A DNA stretch of 64,000 bases, from assembly GCA_028023455.1 (NCBI GenBank), contig JAQFVV010000013.1:10518579-10582578 (forward strand). The letters are read 5' to 3'. Below the pieces are notes generated by a model that did not search any database, was not told where the DNA came from, and saw nothing but the letters and a program-made list of their open reading frames with translations. Made by a program: the position numbers and the translations under genes. Below, piece by piece: positions 1 through 10,835 of the stretch. Origin of the DNA: Epiperipatus broadwayi. Lineage: Eukaryota > Onychophora > Udeonychophora > Euonychophora > Peripatidae. The number at the start of each line of letters is the position of its first letter. Position 1 is the first letter of the stretch.

Positions 1-431
1 CTTTTATATTAATTTGAAGGATTGAATTTACATTGCGTCATCGATGAGATGGTCTTTTCGCTGAGGTCTGATTCCATTGTTTTTCTCTCCTATCTGACCG
101 ATGTTTTTACATTTAAATGCCCAAGGCTAGTTTACATTTCTAATTAAAACAATCATTTCCATTTCTGATTAATTAATGTGTTTTCAAACTTAAAGATATA
201 TTTTTATCTTTAAATCTCTACTGAAAATTTAGTTTTAAATCACTTTTTCTTTAATAAAGTTTTCGTTTAATAATTTTTTTTTTTTTATCTGTGCGATTTA
301 TATATACGAGTTTAAGATGATATTTAATTTCAATTTTTAATTCTTAAAGAAAATTTTTAAATGCGAACTTTTTATTTTAATTTCATGTTTAATAATAAAA
401 ACACAATGTAACATTGTCTGTGCTCATTACA
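1..431. repeat. LTR-like dispersed repeat, copy 1 (cut by window start)
   Basis: This stretch is collinear with 62,275-62,758. Shared landmarks include TGCCCAAGGCTAG, the AATAAAGTTTT tract, ATCTGTGCGATT, and the shared ending TCTGTGC(C/T)CATTACA followed directly by an AT repeat. The fuller second copy begins TGTAAT and ends ATTACA, the TG...CA form expected of an LTR. The left end lies outside the window, so length and target duplication cannot be judged. No coding potential. LTR identity is inferred; the repeat relationship is seen directly. Confidence 0.6.
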
Positions 432-432
432 A

Positions 433-436
<4 letters not shown>

Positions 437-466
<30 letters not shown>
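437..466. repeat. (TA)n microsatellite
   Basis: Pure TA run joining two LTR-like repeats, the first ending at CATTACA and the next beginning near TTGAACCAG. AT runs recur at element borders throughout the window, which fits insertion preference for TA-rich targets or later expansion there. Confidence 0.9.
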
Positions 467-469
467 TGA

Positions 470-1700
470 ACCAGATACATTATCTGATTCAAAAGTTCTA
501 TCACATAAATTAAAAACAAGTTTTATATCTGCAATAACACACATACTTATTTATATTAAAATCTTATATTTTTAATTCTCAGTTGATTTTAGTATAAAAT
601 AATTTTTATGACATTTGTTTTCTTTTAAAATAATTAAAAGCAAGCAAAGTTTAATTAATCTTCTTATAAAAGTATTTTATTTATAAAAAAAAAGGTTGGT
701 TTATTTTTAAAGCTGAGATTTAGTTTGGCATGTTTTTTTTTTTTTAAAAAAAAAATTAATTTTGTAAGATAAAGCCCAACCAGATGTTGTTTTTCTAATT
801 AAGATTGAGTGGGAAATACAGATTTACCCAGTTGGAACTTGCAATAAAAGATTGTGTGGGAGATAACAATGGACATAAATAGCCCTGGATTTTTTTTTGA
901 TTCATTCATTCAGATTATTCAAAGACTATTCTAGTCATTCAGCTTATTTATTCTGATTTCTCAGATTATTCAGCTTCTTGTTATTGAGGATTCATCCAAA
1001 TTTTTCTGTTATTGAACTGCTGTGTCATTGAAGTGATTCTAATTTTATTTGATATTTGTTCAACAGGAATCACCAAGTTGAATTTTTGTTGACCAACAAT
1101 AATTCTACTATTTTCCATGATAGTAGCAACCATTCAGATGCCATGCCTATAGTCTATGCCATGAAGAATCTCCACAACATGATGGGCTAAACCTTTCCAA
1201 AGATGAACCTCCGGAACTCCAAAGTTGTGACTTCAATCATGATTTAAGTGCCAAGTCCAGAGCTGATCCCAATATTGCTTTCATTCTTCTGAACCTGTCG
1301 TAAATTAAAGCTGCTGTATAGGACTCTTTATAAACTGTACTCTTGCATGAACAGCAGAAATTTTTATTACCTTGAGATAACTGACCTTTCTATATTAAAA
1401 TCAGGATTGTATCTATTATTAAGTCTCTAGCAAATCTCAGCTTAATCTTAAAAAGTAATTATATTTATGATGTATAACTTATTAATTTAAGTGTTAATGT
1501 GCTGTTTTTTATATATTAGAATCTTAGTAGCAAGATTTTCCATCTTAAAATATTACTTATTTGAGAGTGTATGGTGAGTGATATTTTATACACTTAATGT
1601 TTTCTCAGTTCTATGATTAACTCTTGATAAATACTCAGGCTGATCTTAGTAGTTTTCTTTTACTCTCCTGTCTTTTTTTTTGTTTTTTTTTTGTTGTTGT
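470..1700 (+). repeat. LTR-like repeat, second family (copy A)
   Basis: Collinear with 48,935-50,150. Matching landmarks in the same order and at similar spacing are TGATTCAAAAGTT near the start, AGCTGAGA, GGGAGATAA, CC(T/C)(G)GG-T-rich, TTAATCTTAAAAAGTAA, GAGTGTAT, and a (G/A)ATAAAT polyadenylation-like signal near 1,625 followed by T/G-rich sequence. ACATAAATAG near 872 sits where copy B has an expanded TA tract and could be a TATA box. Together this resembles a U3-R-U5 arrangement. No primer-binding site was recognised just downstream. LTR assignment is an inference; homology of the two copies is direct. Confidence 0.5.
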
Positions 1701-2330
1701 TAAATGTAATCAAACTTGGTTTGCATTTTCTGCAGACTGCTGACCTTTTGACTGGCAGTTTATCGAATATATGGTTCTGTTTTCTTGGTAGAAATTTATT
1801 TTCTATAGTTCAGATTACATAGTCTGTAATCTTGCCTTTTCTTGTGTGAGACTAATCTAGGTTCATTTAAACATACTTGTCCATGAGCATTTTGCAGAAT
1901 TAGGACATTCTTAGTTCCGAAGTTTGTTTTCTGAACTAAAAAAATCTCATTTGTGCTGTCCCGTTTGTTCTCCACAAGCATCCATCTGTCTAAATCTCTA
2001 CAAAAAAACTTGTCTGCCTGGGTATTTAACATATTAATGCTCACATACACTCAAAAGTTAAGATCTGCTAACAAAATGTGTTTATTTTGTTATATGTTTA
2101 ATAAATTCAAAAAGTTCTTGTAATTACTTTGGCTGATGTTTGTTTCAGTGTTTTCTCCATTGTCCAAACAACATTCACAAGCTCTGACTCTCTCTGGGTT
2201 TAGTCTGGTGCATTCAGGTTCATATATCCTGTCCATCCTTAAAATAAATGTCTAGTTCCGAATTTTCAAACTAGTGGTGCCCTTGTGGTCAGTATATGTG
2301 AAACCAAAATCTTTCATCCGGTACAATATA
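1701..2330 (-). other. Possible LTR-element fragment, minus strand; no gene
   Basis: On the minus strand, TTAAGGATGGACAGG near 2,226-2,245 resembles the polypurine tract of the element at 14,205-21,250 (TTAAGGATGGGGG) and is followed by sequence that could open an LTR. An 84-codon ORF lies at 1,796-2,050 on the same strand. I do not recognise its product and see no domain. It may be chance or LTR-encoded. Low confidence. Confidence 0.25.
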
Positions 2331-5277
2331 TATATCAATAAATAATGACAAATATAAATAAACAACCTGAATGAAAGTTTTTAAATATATTTCCAATATG
2401 GTATCACATTTTCAATGTCTATATTTCAAACTAGAAACCCAATAATATGTATTTATTTCAGAGATAAAATGTATTCCAGAGAATTTTTAAATTCAAAGTA
2501 CAATTTGTCAATTCCAATATTTTATCTATATATTCAAATTATTCCTTTAAATAATAATTATTTGCTTCATATAACGTTGCACACATAAGTGATACAATGG
2601 AAATTAAACTGATCCGTATCTTAAAAAAATTTGATAATTCAATTTAATAAAATCACACAGCTGAATAAGTATAACTTTTGTACACTTTTGCTATTTGTAT
2701 TTTATCTTTAAAATATACGAAATATCTATTTTGAAGGTTAAAATATTCTGATGATTTATGAATGAAGCAATTTTGGTGATTTTTCTTTTTATAATAAATT
2801 TATTTTCCCATAAAATTTTATCAGTAAGCTGCTCTTGTCCATGGACAGACAATGTTGCTTCTTACCTTTTTATTTTGTTAAGTCAATTATATAATTTTAA
2901 GGTAAATAAAGAAAAAATATCATGCAAATAAATTTATACATGTTTTTGTTCAAAGCAAAAACAAGAAAGAGAAGGAGTTCAAACTATTCAGTCCTATTTA
3001 TAAGATTTCTTTCACGTCAGTATAACTATAATAATCATCTACATTCACTTATTAAGCTTTTTCATTAGCATTTCATAAATAAAAAAATCTTACTACACAA
3101 TAATGACATTTCTAGAAATATGACATACAACCAAAATTTTCATTTTTTTAAATACTAATATTAATTTTGATTTCAATAAAAATTAAACAATCTATATCAC
3201 ATTTTCAATATATTACACTGGAAATATATTTATATATTTCCTAGTAAAATATTATACAAATAAAAAGAACAAATATATATTTGAAATATTAAACATTTAT
3301 TTGTAGTGTTTTTAATTTATTCTTGTTAGTACAATTAAAAAAAAAACCACATAACAACAAGGAAATAATAATAATTTCATCTAAACCTTATACTTTATTA
3401 TTCACACATTTATTTTTCCTTTTAAAAGTGAATAAAGTCAATTTATAATCTTAGAAAACACTTAAACAATTTTATATTAATATTGTCATTATCATAGCAA
3501 CACAGTTAATATTTCATAAATTAACATATTCATCATCCAAAAATCAAACAAGAAAAAAAAAAATATTATCGAAATACATCTCATATTTCAGTAGATACAA
3601 TATATACAATAAACAGATTAGAAACATTGCAAATGATATAACAAATTAAAGTGATAACTTTTCAATGTGCTTTTTACACATTTTATATTTTATTTTTTGC
3701 TATATGAAAAAAATTGGCTAATCTGTACAGGACATATGATTCAGGCTCAACCATTTTATTTCTAATTAAATATCACTAATATTATTAATTTGATGTTAGA
3801 AGCTTGAATCTTTAATTTAGTGGTCTCATTTTTGTAAGACCACTAAAACTGACACAAATACATAATTTTTTTCCAAAGAATTCATGATAAAATCAATATC
3901 TAAATATACATTAAAAATTAATATAACATTCTGATTATTTATTAAGCACACAGTAAGTCTAATTAAAAAGAAAAAAAACTTTTAACCTTTTTTATATGCA
4001 TCAACAACTACATCGTTTGGCTATTATGCAAATGTTTAAGTTGCATGTAAAAAAGGTTAAAAACCTCCTTTTAATATAAGTAATATAGCAAATTGAAGTG
4101 ATATCAGTTCTTCAAAGTACCTTTCCATAGATCAATCAGTTTTCCATCTGTGTAGAAATCGGTAAAGTATATAATTTGAACATGATGCTTTGAAGAATTA
4201 ATATTGATTCAATTTAAGATAAAATGATATTTATAAAGAAAAAGATTACAAAATCAAAAATAATGCAAATCTTTTGAGAGAACTTATAGAAACTTTTAAA
4301 TTAAACCATGTAAGACAAATTAGCAGCATTTACAAAGACATTGTAACAAGCTCAAAAATACAAAAATGTTATAAGATTTGTGAGATCAAGAAAAAGTTTC
4401 AATCTTCAATTGAGTTCCCTGAAAAATATTTGTAGACAAATTATATCAAAAGTAATACTGATAAGGTAGAAGAAATATACAGAAAGCAAATAGCACAAAA
4501 CAACCAAAATACTTTTGATAAGATAAGATGTATAAAATGTTAAATTTAACTGGAAATTATTTCCAAAAGATAATCATAGGATTTGATGCTACTATTTCAG
4601 ACATTTGTGGGAAACTAAAAAAAATATAATCAATAAATAGTGCCAATCAAATTATGGCTTGAGATTGAAAAAATACATTTGTATTTCTATACTGGAAAAA
4701 AAATGTTTTAGAGAGTATAAAAAAAATTGTAGAATGTTATATATTATATGCAAATAAGAAAACTAAATATAAAACTATTGAATAAAAAAAACTTATTTCA
4801 GAAAAAAATCAAGAAATAAAAATCACTTCTGACACACTGGATAATTAAAAAAAAATTGATATCAGAAATAAACAATTGATTATTATAAAACCATTGATTT
4901 AGTTTATCATCCTAAACTATTTCACATTCTTGGGAAAATGGAAATAGTCAAAGCATTTAATCCTTATTAGGATCCATATGGGATTAGAAACTATAGTGAA
5001 ACAGATTCATTTCAATTTGATAAGGGATCAGACAGAATGGCATATTAAGTTCCTGCTTATTTATCTTACATACTGAATATATTATTTAGAAAGTCACATT
5101 TTATAAAGAAAAAATAATTCAGAATTGGTGAAAAATTTCCTAATAAATTATTAATGCCATACTTATAATAGCTGAAAATGAAAAAAAAAATTAAAAACAT
5201 TATTTGGAAATAAAGGACAGAGTAAAAGGTTTGTGATAATGGTATATTAATTGTCATAAGATATTGAACTATTTTAA
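2331..5277. other. A+T-rich stretch without recognisable features
   Basis: About 3 kb of sequence dominated by A/T runs with stops in all frames. A 71-codon ORF at 5,066-5,281 is low complexity (Phe/Ile/Leu-rich) and not credible. A short local inverted pair lies around 3,980-4,070 (AAAAGGTT-type arms). Nothing supports a gene. Confidence 0.6.
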
Positions 5278-5324
5278 ACATCTATCATTAAATGTTGAAT
5301 ATTAACACTCAACCATTAATTTAG

Positions 5325-5680
5325 CAACAATTTCAATGTATAGTCAAAGCAACCTCTTTTAAAAATAAAGATGGTACCACCTTTATCTAGTGTCTTATAT
5401 GTTTATATAGACACTAAAGAATTCAACTTAACCACAGAATGTGAGATTAATAATGCAAAAAAGTTTAAATAAACTTCAATAATCAGGAAAATATGACTTG
5501 TTCTGAAAACAGACTAATAAATAGTCAATTATAACTTTCTGAAAGCAAACTAATCTCACACTCCTTTGTCAAGTTGCAATATTTAGTACTTATATAAAAT
5601 ATAAGACCCTAGACAAAGGTGGTACCACTTTTATTGTTAAAGAAAGTTGCCATGACTACAGGTTGAGATTGTTGATAACT
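5325..5680. repeat. Nested inverted repeat with GGTACC arms
   Basis: The segment near 5,368-5,410 (GATGGTACCACCTTTATCTA) is the reverse complement of the segment near 5,600-5,640 (AGACAAAGGTGGTACCACTT). Similarity continues outward to about 5,325 and 5,680 (GTCAAAGCAAC against GTTGCCATGAC). It looks like a small fold-back element inserted in the left arm of the larger inverted repeat. A related motif (GATACCACCTTTTCTA) appears near 23,570. Confidence 0.6.
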
Positions 5681-5744
5681 TTAAGGGTTAATTGTTATCA
5701 TCTACATTTATGGTAATTACACAATGTTTAGTGGTTTAATACAA

Positions 5745-5945
5745 ACAACCTGTTAATAATAACATTATATAGACAACACAGGATGGTAATTACACAATAT
5801 TTTGAGTAGTTTTATTCTCTACTCTACTTCATGTGTTGCTGGCCTGACCAGTGACAATATCAGCACAGGAGTCAAACTTCCACATTTATATTCTTGAATT
5901 CTAAATTTTAAGACAATGCTTTAGCCAACTAAACTATTCTGTCAA
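5745..5945 (-). repeat. tRNA-derived SINE-like repeat (minus copy)
   Basis: Read on the minus strand, it starts with a tRNA-like head. TAGTTTAGTTGG near 5,925-5,936 fits the pol III A box, and GTTTGACTCC near 5,868-5,878 fits the B box. A body shared with copies at 6,803-7,030 (plus) and 60,240-60,480 (minus) follows, running through TGATATTGTCACTG, a GAGTAGAG/GAAGAGTG segment, AATTAC and GTGTTGTCTATAT. Shared body plus internal promoter boxes support a SINE-like family. The exact tRNA parent is not identifiable. Confidence 0.5.
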
Positions 5946-6269
5946 AGACAACAGATAATAGAAATTTCATATATTTATATATGAACGGTGGTTCAAATCC
6001 TCCTGAGACCTTCAAATTTTTAATACTATTTTTAAAAGGAAGGATAATTAAAGGCTACCATAATTGTGTATTGCTATGCTGAGTTGGCATAGGATTATTT
6101 GCCAGTGTTATATGAGCAGCTTCCTTGACTTTTCTTCTTTGCACCTTTCTCTTTCTGTTCAAGTATTTTTCCAATAGAGCATATGGGCATTAGTACATTC
6201 ATGTTCTGCTACTGTAAATCCTTCTGTTTTTCCTCTTTTAACTATTAGTGTGAGTTCTTTTAAAAACAA

Positions 6270-6740
6270 TTATTGGTATTGTAGTGTATCCATTCATATT
6301 AGGAATGGTAGACAAATTAAGGAAAATTTGCTTTCCAAAGTCATAGCACACTTTGAGGAATTATAACTTCTACCAAGTCTAAACTGGAAATGCTGAAAAT
6401 AAAAACTGCATTTATGAAATACCATTAAAATGTGGAAAAAAATATATTGGTGAGAACAGTCATCCTGTTGAACAGCAATCAAAAGAACACAAACTAATTG
6501 TTAAAAAAGAAAATAACATATGTGTTTGCAATAGCAGATTATGTATGTACAAATAACATGCTCAATTGGGAAAATACAAAAATATTGGATAGAGACAAAA
6601 AGATGCAAAAAGGAAAATTCAAGGAAGCTGCTCATATGACAATGGCAAATAATCCTATAAGTCATTCCAGTGTGGCATTACACAAAGTATGGGTGGCTCT
6701 AATTAATTTCCCTCTTAGAAAAAAAGTAATAAAAAATTGA
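6270..6740 (+). pseudogene. Penelope-like element: decayed GIY-YIG endonuclease C-terminus
   Basis: Conceptual translation from about 6,407 reads C-I-Y-E-I-P ... C-G-K-K-Y-I-G-E, the signature of the GIY-YIG nuclease that forms the C-terminal domain of Penelope-like reverse transcriptases. After a frameshift near 6,500 an 80-codon frame (6,498-6,740) carries L-N-W-E-N-T-K-I-L-D-R-D and A-N-N-P-I-S, which matches the family's conserved tail. Upstream (about 6,285-6,350), F-I-L-G-M-V-D-K-L-R-K recalls the linker before the nuclease. The whole RT domain is missing, so this is a 5'-truncated, frameshifted relic flanked by inverted repeats. The role in intact elements is nicking target DNA for reverse transcription. 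Identification rests on motif order, and I am fairly sure of it. Confidence 0.8.
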
Positions 6741-6802
6741 AGATCTCAGGAGGATTTGAAGCAACCCTTATAATATAAATATATGAAATTTCTACTATCT
6801 GT

Positions 6803-7030
6803 TGGCTTTGATAGAATTGCTCTATTGGTTAGAGTGTTACCTTAAAATTCAATAGCTTAACTTCTATGCTAATATTATCACTGATCAGGCCAAAAACACC
6901 TGAAAAAGAGTGGGAAATAATACTACTCAAAATGGTATGTAATTACTCACTTGTGTTGTCTGTTTGTGTGTTATTACTAAAGTTTTAATAAAGTTTACAT
7001 TTTTTATACATTCAACATTTAGTGATAGAT
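6803..7030 (+). repeat. tRNA-derived SINE-like repeat (plus copy)
   Basis: Inverted partner of 5,745-5,945. The head TTGGTTAGAGTGTTACC is tRNA D-arm-like. The body includes CTAATATTATCACTGATCAGGCC-type sequence, CTGAAAAAGAGTG, AATTACTCAC and GTGTTGTCTG. The tail AAGTTTTAATAAAGTTTACA runs into ATACATTCAACATTTAGTG. The same tail occurs in reverse at 60,240-60,300, so the family is longer than the tRNA-like part. Confidence 0.5.
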
Positions 7031-7479
7031 GATGGAAATAGTCCAGAAATTGTGACATGCAGATATAGGTAAATGTAAAAAAAAGTTTAAAATGCCAGAA
7101 GAAGCAGTGGATTTTTTTGTTATTGTTTTTTTAAAAAAAATGATAACACCTTAAAGTCCTTAATAGCTTCTCTTTCATGAATTTTCCTTATACAGCCAAG
7201 ATGCTCCATTAACTGAGAATTATATACTAGATTGATAGAGGGCAAAGCAGCACTGGAAAGATCAGAATTGTTCAAGAAATGTTGAATGCTGAAGAAAAAA
7301 ATAGAAAAAGTATTTTGGTTATACTAGAGTAGAATTTTTATTTGAAAGTGTTGGTTTTTGTAAAGTTATTATTCATCAAGCTAAGATTTTCCTGATTGAA
7401 TTTTTTAACTAAATGGCTGTTATAAAATAATTAATTGCTTTAAAATTGTAGGTTAAATCAATATTTGATGCTAATTCAA

Positions 7480-8105
7480 TGAAATTAATTTATCAACCAG
7501 ATGAAATATGGCATTTAAGAGTTATTAAATTCTTAATTAATAATACAAGGCTGGAGACAGCAACTCATTTTTAACACCTTGATTGTAATAATTAAATAAG
7601 ATTTAATATGTAAACTTTAAATTAAACATAGCTCATTGTATGTGTAAATAAAGGGAGTAAATTACCCTCACTCAAGCTATTATTTAAAAGCATTCTAAAT
7701 GATGAGCAAAGGAATCAAGAATGAATCCACATATTCTTAGTAGCTCTGATGTTTATAAGCATACCTTTGACAACATTGTTGGTAAGTCATAGCCTGAGGA
7801 AAAATGATTTACTCCTTTTTTTTACATATACATTGAGCTATGTTTAATTTAAAGTTTACATATTATTACAATCAAGATATTAAAAGTAAGATGCTGTCTT
7901 CAGACTTGTATTATTAATTATGAGTTTAAAAAAATTTAAGTGCCATATTCCATCTGGTTGATAAATTAATTTCACTCTAAATTAAATAAGTTGATAAAAG
8001 TATGCTTATAAACATCAGAGCAAATGAGAATAGGTGGATTTATTTTATTCTTGATTCCTTTGATCAACATTTAGAGTGCTTTTAAGTCATAGCCTGAGGA
8101 ATTTT
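7480..8105. repeat. Fold-back repeat with scrambled inverted arms
   Basis: Segments of the left half recur reversed in the right half. AATTAATTTATCAACCAGATG (7,485-7,505) matches the reverse of 7,955-7,975. The AACATAGCTCA block near 7,625 matches the reverse of 7,836-7,848. ATGTTTATAAGCATAC near 7,750 matches the reverse of 8,005-8,020. AAGTCATAGCCTGAGGA occurs twice in direct orientation (7,784 and 8,085). The order of blocks implies an inverted repeat that was rearranged or nested. No coding capacity. Confidence 0.6.
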
Positions 8106-8857
8106 CTCCCTTTGTTTGCTTACATATATATGTATATTAATCTATCTTTAATAAAATATATAAAATTTTCTTTTTTAAAACCTTATAAACTTACAGTGTA
8201 AAATTATAATGAAATAAAATGTCTACAATACAAAACTATAATAAAATACAATATATAAGATCAGTACATCTAGCATACTTCCTCACTTATACCAACTTAT
8301 AATAATATAAAATGAAAATCAAATATCTAGAATAACCTTACAATTTAAAATATCTAATCATAATGACATAAATTAAATGAACGATTCTTATTTGACATTT
8401 TATACAAATACAATTAGCAAATTATAATGAATTATCCTTCAAACTAATAAAGACAAGTTATTAAACTCTGAATTATAATTACCCTAATATACATAGTATT
8501 ATTAATCAAAATTATCCCAAATCCAAAACTCAACTAGACTAACCAAGAAAGTAAAATCTAAAACACTACCAATAGTTTCACTGCTACAAGCAGATTTCTC
8601 AGGTGTAAAGAACCACAAAACAACAGCATATTTATATTAAACATTACCCACAATTCCATTTACTTCCCATTCACTCTTAATATTAAAATAATTTTTAAAT
8701 AAGAACTTTTAAATAAGTTAATTGCTTCAGAAGCAACAAAGCGTTTAATTTTTTATTTATTTGATATTATACATAATTAATTATGTTTTACAATATTAAA
8801 AAGTGATATGAGAAAGATATCCTTAGATCCGTTTAATGTAAATATAGGCATATATAT
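8106..8857. other. A+T-rich stretch, no feature seen
   Basis: Irregular A/T-rich sequence with loosely repeated ATAATAAAAT and CTACAATACAAAACTATAATA-like words (around 8,220-8,250). No ORF, RNA gene or clear repeat boundary. Confidence 0.5.
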
Positions 8858-8965
8858 ATAACAAAGAACGTATTAATAGCTCTAAACAATCTTTTTTTAT
8901 GATAAATGCTACAAGAGAAAGCATTCAAATCATCTTTATCTAGGATTGTCCCCATCCCAAGACCG
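8858..8965 (-). repeat. Truncated copy of the hammerhead repeat family
   Basis: On the minus strand this matches the right part of 32,826-33,129: CGGTCTTGGGATGGGGACAA aligns with the ribozyme 3' side, then AAGATGATTTGAATG, TTCTCTTGTAGCATTTAT, AAAAAAGATTGTTTAGAGCT and ATTAATA. The copy begins within the 3' strand of hammerhead helix III, about five bases before the predicted cleavage point. The upstream half is missing and is replaced by an AT repeat. Confidence 0.6.
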
Positions 8966-10299
8966 ATATATATATATAATTATTTATAATATATATATAT
9001 TTACATCTATATTTTATATGTATATGTATTATTATTATTTTATTGTTATATGGTTTTTACTCTTGAAAGTGATCATAAGTTAAATAAATGAAACATTGTG
9101 TTAACTGCATACGTTTATGTTGATTCAGGAATAAAATTAGATTTTATAACAATTATGAGAAAAATGTATTATTAATTAATGCAACATTAATTAAATATAA
9201 CAATATTTGATGAATTTAATCAGGATAGATATTTCAAATGAGAAAAGCACTTATATCCTTTCTCATCATCATTGATCTTCGTTTATTACAAATTTATAAG
9301 AGGGGGGGGGTGTATGAAATGTAAGACAGCTACATTTGTAAAATATTATTTTATTTTTTCCAGAAGTTTTTCTGATTGCTTGGGGGTAGAGCAACAAATA
9401 TCAATGTTTTACATCAAATATAAAAATCATTTTTTTAAAAAAGGTAAAAATTGTAATAATAAAATACCATGATTTATATTAAGGTTTGCCTATATTGTAA
9501 CTGATGTACCGGTTGGAACAAATTAATAAGGTTCAAATAAATTAATAACATATGAGTCGCTATAGAAGAAAGATGGAGCAGAGAAACAGAAAAAATGGCT
9601 CAAAAAGAAGAAAATTAGCAACAAGTGAATAATAAATGCTGTATCTAGTTACAACTGAAGAATGCAAAAAATGATAGTTAAAAAATTTGAAAAATATAAA
9701 CTAGAATGAAATACAAGATAAAAATATAAAATAAAATAATCCTCAGTTGACATCATAAATCAACATGATCATTCCAATATGACAAAAGGATATACGGACA
9801 AAATAATAATAGTACTATATTAGATATGAGTTTTTTAATTGCTATAAAAGTCATCCATAAAACACAAATACACCCACATATATGACATGCTGTTTTTTAT
9901 CTGATTATTTTATATTTTGCTATACTGATTTTAACTTCTTTGTATAATTATAGTTTTCTGTTATCTATACTAACCTATATCTTTCAAATGAAATGTTGTG
10001 AATAAGATTCTCCTCTCCCATAAAAACTATGCTTAAATCACCATAAAGTACATTTTTCAAAATTTGTCAATATTCATTTGCTTCATATATTTAATCCAAT
10101 AGAGATATAATTTTACAATAATACGCTCTATGGTATCAATTCAGCAAATTGAAAAACATATTAAATAATCTTATGATTTTTCCAATATATTTTTTAATCT
10201 TACAAAGCATTCTTAAATGATTGTTGTCATCATTATTTCTATACAAAATTAAGCAAAATAACATTTCTATATACAGCTAACTTAATTGCAATATATATA
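8966..10299. other. A+T-rich stretch, no gene
   Basis: Contains AT microsatellites (8,968-9,000), a nine-base G run at 9,302-9,310 and scattered A/T runs. A 66-codon ORF over the G run (9,272-9,472) has no recognisable domain. I see nothing else. Confidence 0.5.
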
Positions 10300-10394
10300 T
10301 ATGACAATAGATGGCATTATACCAAAAACACCTTCAAGCGTTTGTTTACATAAACGTCAGAGCGAGTATTTCACTATCTCTAACTTAATTTCCA

Positions 10395-10438
10395 CCTTCA
10401 TATCATGATTTCAAGCTATTTGCTATCATCAGTGAAGG
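10395..10438 (-). ncRNA. Hammerhead ribozyme motif, left arm (minus strand)
   Basis: Mirror copy of the motif at 10,781-10,824. On the minus strand it reads CCTTCA, then CTGATGA (the canonical core, where the right arm has CTGACGA), a three-base-pair helix II, GAAA, a loopless ATCA/TGAT helix III, A at the cleavage position and TGAAGG closing helix I. Position 7 of the core tolerates any base in known hammerheads, so both arms keep the core consensus. Activity is inferred. Confidence 0.72.
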
Positions 10439-10770
10439 ACAGGATTAAGAAACTAGATCTAAAACACAAACTCTGAGCATTTAAGAAACAGTTTCTATTC
10501 AGCTTGCAAGCGTGAATCTTTTAGACACGTAATGTCTTCAAACTCAGCATCGCATGCCAGATAGCTACATGGGTCTGATATCAGTTCAGCAATGATATAT
10601 ATTGCAGAGACTTCTACTATGTGGTGATGCTGAACTGATATCAGACCCATGTAGCTATCTGGCATGCGATGCTGAGTTTGAAGACATTACATGTCTAAAA
10701 GATTCACGCTTGCAAGCTTAATAGAAACTGTTTCTTAAATGCTCAGAGTTTGTGTTTTAGATCTAGTTTC

Positions 10771-10835
10771 TTAATCCTGTCCTTCACTGACGATAGCAAA
10801 TAGCTTGAAATCATGATATGAAGGTGGAAATTAAG
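10771..10835 (+). ncRNA. Hammerhead ribozyme motif, right arm (plus strand)
   Basis: Core positions: CTGACGA 10,787-10,793; GAA 10,807-10,809; A15.1 at 10,810 pairing T16.1 at 10,817; H17 = A10,818, with predicted cleavage after it. Inner helix I is CCTTCA (10,781-10,786) with TGAAGG (10,819-10,824). After an internal loop (CCTGT/TGGAA) an outer helix forms from CTTAAT (10,770-10,775) and ATTAAG (10,830-10,835). Helix II is AGC/GCT with a five-base loop and a mismatch at its base. Helix III is the loopless palindrome ATCATGAT, like those of minimal type I hammerheads in newt satellites and Penelope-like elements, which work best as dimers. Confidence 0.75.

Larger units (their letters stand above)
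5278..7040. repeat. Composite inverted repeat around a Penelope fragment
   Basis: The left side (5,278-5,310 plus 5,745-6,030) and the right side (about 6,725-7,040) are reverse complements. Examples: ATCATTAAATGTTGAAT at left with ATTCAACATTTAGTGAT at right; TCCTCCTGAGACCTTCAAAT at left with TTGAAGATCTCAGGAGGA at right. The left arm holds an extra block (5,310-5,740) that itself contains an inverted repeat. The centre encodes the decayed GIY-YIG region. Penelope-like elements are known to be flanked by direct or inverted terminal repeats, so this may be the original terminal structure or a later insertion of SINE-like repeats in opposite orientations. Confidence 0.65.

Noticed and set aside
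6294-6482. 62-codon minus-strand ORF
   Set aside because: Antisense to the Penelope GIY-YIG coding region, which has recognisable motifs on the plus strand.
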